From NCBI RefSeq assembly GCF_900107745.1, contig NZ_FNRO01000002.1, positions 682,001 through 746,000 of the forward strand: DNA of 64,000 nt. The letters are read 5' to 3'. This DNA is from Variovorax sp. YR216. Lineage in GTDB: Bacteria; Pseudomonadota; Gammaproteobacteria; Burkholderiales; Burkholderiaceae_C. The notes under the pieces are model-generated. The model was given only the letters and a program-made list of their open reading frames with translations, searched no databases and was not told the DNA's origin. Below, piece after piece: positions 61,473 through 64,000 of this stretch. Positions within the stretch are counted from its first letter, which is position 1. Each line of letters begins with the position of its first letter. The position numbers were made by a program, and so were the translations under genes.

Positions 61473-62294
61473 TTACTTCACTGCGCCGAAGGTGAGGCCT
61501 TGGACGAGTTGCTTCTGACTGAACCATCCGAATACCACGATCGGCGCGATCGCCATCACCGAGGCAGCCGAGAGCTTGGCCCAGAAGAGGCCTTCAGGGC
61601 TCGAATACGAGGCGATCATGGTCGCCAGCGTTCCGGCCTTGGCGGAGCTGAGGTTGAGCGCCCAGAAGGCCTCGTTCCAGCTCAGGATCAGGCACAGCAG
61701 GCCGGTGGAGGCGAGCCCGCCCACCGACAGCGGCAGCACCACGTGCCGGAACTCGGTCCACAGGTTCGCACCGTCCATGCGCGCGGCTTCGAGGATCTCG
61801 GGCGGGATGTCCTTGTAGCTCGTGTAGAGCATCCACACCATGATCGGCAGGTTCGACAGCGTGAAGACCACGGTGAGCGCGGTGCGCGTGTCGAGGAGGC
61901 CCGCGGTCTGCGCGATCACGTAGATCGGCACCAGCGCGCCGACGGCCGGCATCATCTTGGTGGAGAGCATCCACATCAGGATGTCGCGCGTGCGCTTCGT
62001 GCGGAAGAAGGCCATCGAGTACGCGGCCGGCGCGGCGATCGCGAGGCCGACGATCGTGGAGCCGATGCTCGTGATCAGCGAGTTCTTCGCGAACAGCAGA
62101 TAGTCGCTGCGGCGCTGTACCTCGGTGAAGTTGTCGAGTGTGGGCTCGAAGAAGAAGAGCGGCGGCACGTGGATCGCCTGCAGCTCGGTCTTGAACGAGG
62201 TCAGCACCAGCCAGCCGAGCGGGAAGAACAGCAGCAGGGTGACGATCCACGCGCCGACGGTGCGCAGGATCAGGGGGAGGCGGCTTTCGTCCAT
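61473..62294 (-). CDS. ABC polyol transporter permease (SmoG/MalG type)
   Basis: A 273-residue permease. Starts MDESRLPLILRTVGAWIVTL, six segments, EAA loop LEAARMDGANLWTEFRHVVL, conserved ends ILSWNEAFWALNLSSAKAGT. It pairs with the permease at 62308; the gap is 13 bp. Confidence 0.92.
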   Translation of the reverse strand: MDESRLPLILRTVGAWIVTLLLFFPLGWLVLTSFKTELQAIHVPPLFFFEPTLDNFTEVQRRSDYLLFAKNSLITSIGSTIVGLAIAAPAAYSMAFFRTKRTRDILMWMLSTKMMPAVGALVPIYVIAQTAGLLDTRTALTVVFTLSNLPIMVWMLYTSYKDIPPEILEAARMDGANLWTEFRHVVLPLSVGGLASTGLLCLILSWNEAFWALNLSSAKAGTLATMIASYSSPEGLFWAKLSAASVMAIAPIVVFGWFSQKQLVQGLTFGAVK

Positions 62295-62307
62295 GGCGTC
62301 CGTCCCT

Positions 62308-63165
62308 TCAATCGAGGTTCTTGCCGATGATGCGGATCAGGAAGGCCGCCACGATGTTGGCCAGCACCACCGCGAACAGCGCGCCTGCGGAGGCCACGCC
62401 CACGTCGAAGTTCATCAGCGACTGCTTGAAGATCATGTACGTGAGGTTCGTGCTCTCGTTGCCGGGGCCGCCGGCGGTGGTGATCGCGATCTCGGCGAAC
62501 ACGGAGAGCAGGAAGATCATCTCGATCATGATCACCACCGCCATCGGCCGCGCGAGGTGCGGCAGCGTGAGATAGCCGAAGCGCTGGACGGCGGTCGCAC
62601 CATCCATGCGCGCGGCTTCCATCTGCTCGCGGTCGAGCGACTGCAGCGAGGTGATGAAGATCAGGCAGGCGAAGGGCAGCCACTGCCACGCGACCATGAT
62701 GATCACGGAGAAGAGCGGCAGGTCGGTGAGCCAGTCCACCGGCTCCGCGCCGAACGTGCGCCACACGTCGGCGAGGACCCCGTAGATCGGGTTCATCATC
62801 ATGTGCTTCCACAGCAGCGCGTTCACCGTGGGCATGACGAAGAACGGCGAGATCAGCAGCACCCGCACGATGCCGCGCCCCGGGAAGGGCTCGTTGACCA
62901 GCAGCGCGAGCGCGACGCCGAGCACCACCGTGATGACGATCACGCTGCCGATCAGCACCAGCGTGTTCCACACCGCGGGCCAGAAGTCCGGGTCGGTGAC
63001 GAAGTAGTGGAAGTTCTCGATCCCGTTGAACGTGCGCTCGCCGGGCTGCATCAGGTTGTAGTTGACGAACGAAAAGTAGATCGACATCAACAGCGGCGCG
63101 AGCATCCACAGCACGAGGACCGCGACGGCTGGCGCCATCAACGCGCGAGGCAGCAGGCGGTTCAT
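62308..63165 (-). CDS. ABC polyol transporter permease (SmoF/MalF type)
   Basis: A 285-residue permease, MNRLLPRALMAPAVAVLVLW, with six segments and EAA loop EQMEAARMDGATAVQRFGYL. The ATG at 63165 is used; the frame runs further upstream only through repeat copy 4. It is translated after the SBP gene, from which it is separated by that repeat. Confidence 0.92.
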   Translation of the reverse strand: MNRLLPRALMAPAVAVLVLWMLAPLLMSIYFSFVNYNLMQPGERTFNGIENFHYFVTDPDFWPAVWNTLVLIGSVIVITVVLGVALALLVNEPFPGRGIVRVLLISPFFVMPTVNALLWKHMMMNPIYGVLADVWRTFGAEPVDWLTDLPLFSVIIMVAWQWLPFACLIFITSLQSLDREQMEAARMDGATAVQRFGYLTLPHLARPMAVVIMIEMIFLLSVFAEIAITTAGGPGNESTNLTYMIFKQSLMNFDVGVASAGALFAVVLANIVAAFLIRIIGKNLD

Positions 63166-63199
63166 GGACGAGTCCCTTGGCTCGGTCGGGAGCTGCCGC

Positions 63200-63280
63200 G
63201 GAACCGGCTTCGCCGGTCCGCTGGCTGCGCCCCCAGCAGGGGGGTGGAGGAGCGACATGAAATGCGCGGAGCCTGGGGGG
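63200..63280. repeat. Dispersed three-hairpin repeat, copy 4
   Basis: An 81-bp element between the polyol SBP gene and its permease gene. Hairpins: CCGGC-TTC-GCCGG, CCCCC-AGCA-GGGGG; the third arm is weaker (GCGACATGAAATGCGC). It ends GAGCCTGGGGGG next to the SBP stop. Confidence 0.8.
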
Positions 63281-64000
63281 TTACTTGTAGTACCCGGCCT
63301 TCTTCATCTCGCGCTCTGCGGTGGTCTGAGAGGTCTTCAGCGCCTGGTCGACCGTGACCTTGCCCGAGAGCGCCGCGCTCATCTGCTGGCCGACCGCAAC
63401 GCCGATGGCCTGGAACTCCGGAATCGCCGCGTATTGCACGCCGACGTACGGCGACTTGGGCAGCGTGCTGTCGTTCGGGTTGGCGGTGTCGATGGCCTTC
63501 TTCTCGGCTTCGGCGAAACGCGCGGCCTTGATGAACTCCGGCGTGGCGTAGGTCGACTTGCGCGTGCCGGTCGGCACCGAGCCCCAGCCCTCTTCCTTCG
63601 CAACCAGCTTGATGTAGTCCTTCGATGTCGCCCACTTGATGAAGGTCTGTGCCGCATCGACTTTCTGCGAGCCGGCCGGAATCGCGAGCGCCCAGGCCCA
63701 GAGCCAGTTCGCGCCCTTCGGCGTCACGGCGGTCGGCGCCTGCGCGAACGCGACCTTGTCGGCCACCTTCGACTGCTTCGGGTCGCTCACGAAAGAGGCC
63801 GCGATGGTCGCATCCACCCACATGCCGCACTTGCCCTCGTTGAAGAGCGCGAGGTTCTCGTTGAAGCTGTTGGCCGATGCGCCGGGCGGGCCGTAGGCCT
63901 TCATCAGGTCCACGTAGAAGCTGATCGCGTCATGCCAGGGCTTGCTGTCGATCTGCGGCTTCCAGCTCATGTCGAACCACTGGCCGCCGTTGGTGTTGAC
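63281..64000 (-). CDS. Polyol ABC transporter substrate-binding protein (SmoE type), partial
   Basis: The 3' 240 codons of an extracellular solute-binding protein; the 5' end lies beyond the window edge at 64000. In-frame residues before the first internal Met read VNTNGGQWFD. Typical blocks are MWVDATIAASFVSDP, GANWLWAWALAIPAGSQKVD, FIKWATSKDYIKLVAKEEGW, and AALSGKVTVDQALKTSQTTA. This resembles SmoE/MtlE-type polyol-binding proteins. It is the first visible gene of the polyol operon in transcription order. Confidence 0.88.
   Translation of the reverse strand, partial: VNTNGGQWFDMSWKPQIDSKPWHDAISFYVDLMKAYGPPGASANSFNENLALFNEGKCGMWVDATIAASFVSDPKQSKVADKVAFAQAPTAVTPKGANWLWAWALAIPAGSQKVDAAQTFIKWATSKDYIKLVAKEEGWGSVPTGTRKSTYATPEFIKAARFAEAEKKAIDTANPNDSTLPKSPYVGVQYAAIPEFQAIGVAVGQQMSAALSGKVTVDQALKTSQTTAEREMKKAGYYK

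Overview
The window is high-GC bacterial chromosome, most likely from a Burkholderiales/Comamonadaceae bacterium of the Variovorax type. This is inferred from the GC-rich coding, Bug/TctC solute-binding proteins beside a CaiB CoA-transferase, a polyhydroxybutyrate pathway, UgpB- and Smo-type sugar/polyol ABC transporters, and a dispersed three-hairpin repeat between genes. Nothing here fixes the species.

Positions 1 to about 29183 are the greater part of a P2-like prophage. The structural genes run in P2 order. On the minus strand, right to left, are O, N, M, L, X, holin, endolysin, R, S, (cargo), V, W, J, I, H, G, FI, FII, E/E', T, U, D. On the plus strand are P (terminase) and Q (portal). 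Tail genes E and E' are joined by a P2-type -1 frameshift on a TTTTTTG heptamer. The right boundary is a 45-bp 3' fragment of tRNA-Pro(GGG) at 29139-29183, with a terminator behind it. Integrase, repressor and replication genes are not in the window, so the prophage must continue past the left edge.

The prophage carries several genes that are not virion genes. Next to D are an OLD-like ATPase/TOPRIM protein, two small divergent ORFs and a remnant of an SRAP gene. Between S and V, where P2 has its non-essential orf30, is a 3.3-kb signalling cassette: a membrane-anchored receiver protein, an alpha/beta-hydrolase/nucleotide-cyclase fusion and a soluble histidine kinase. Right of the portal are a Dam-type methylase, an SGNH-hydrolase lipoprotein bracketed by terminators, an iteron-like region inside 32-bp inverted repeats, and a LexA-like box between two small genes. 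The S-V cassette and the iteron region are the best candidates for undescribed biology.

From 29.3 kb the sequence is ordinary chromosome. It opens with small conserved proteins (DUF4239-like, DUF1488, DUF1810), an M23 lipoprotein, CreA and a Nudix hydrolase. A ring-cleavage pair follows (FAA hydrolase and zeta-class isomerase, probably gentisate pathway), then PgeF. PHB synthesis is encoded by phaC-phaA at 35-38 kb and phaB at 50.4 kb. Between them are an RraA-like aldolase with a Bug protein, a LysR-controlled acyl-CoA cluster (Bug, CaiB, cupin, acyl-CoA dehydrogenase) and a UgpB-type ABC transporter. After phaB come dctA, a YbaL-type antiporter and three small unknown genes.

The right end, 55.8-64 kb, is a polyol operon on the minus strand. 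It runs SBP (cut by the window edge), two permeases, ATPase, D-arabinitol 4-dehydrogenase, SmoS-type dehydrogenase, AraC regulator and xylulokinase. Together these would import D-arabinitol and related polyols and convert arabinitol via D-xylulose to xylulose 5-phosphate. Four copies of an 81-bp repeat lie between operon genes, three of them inside the two ABC-transporter operons.
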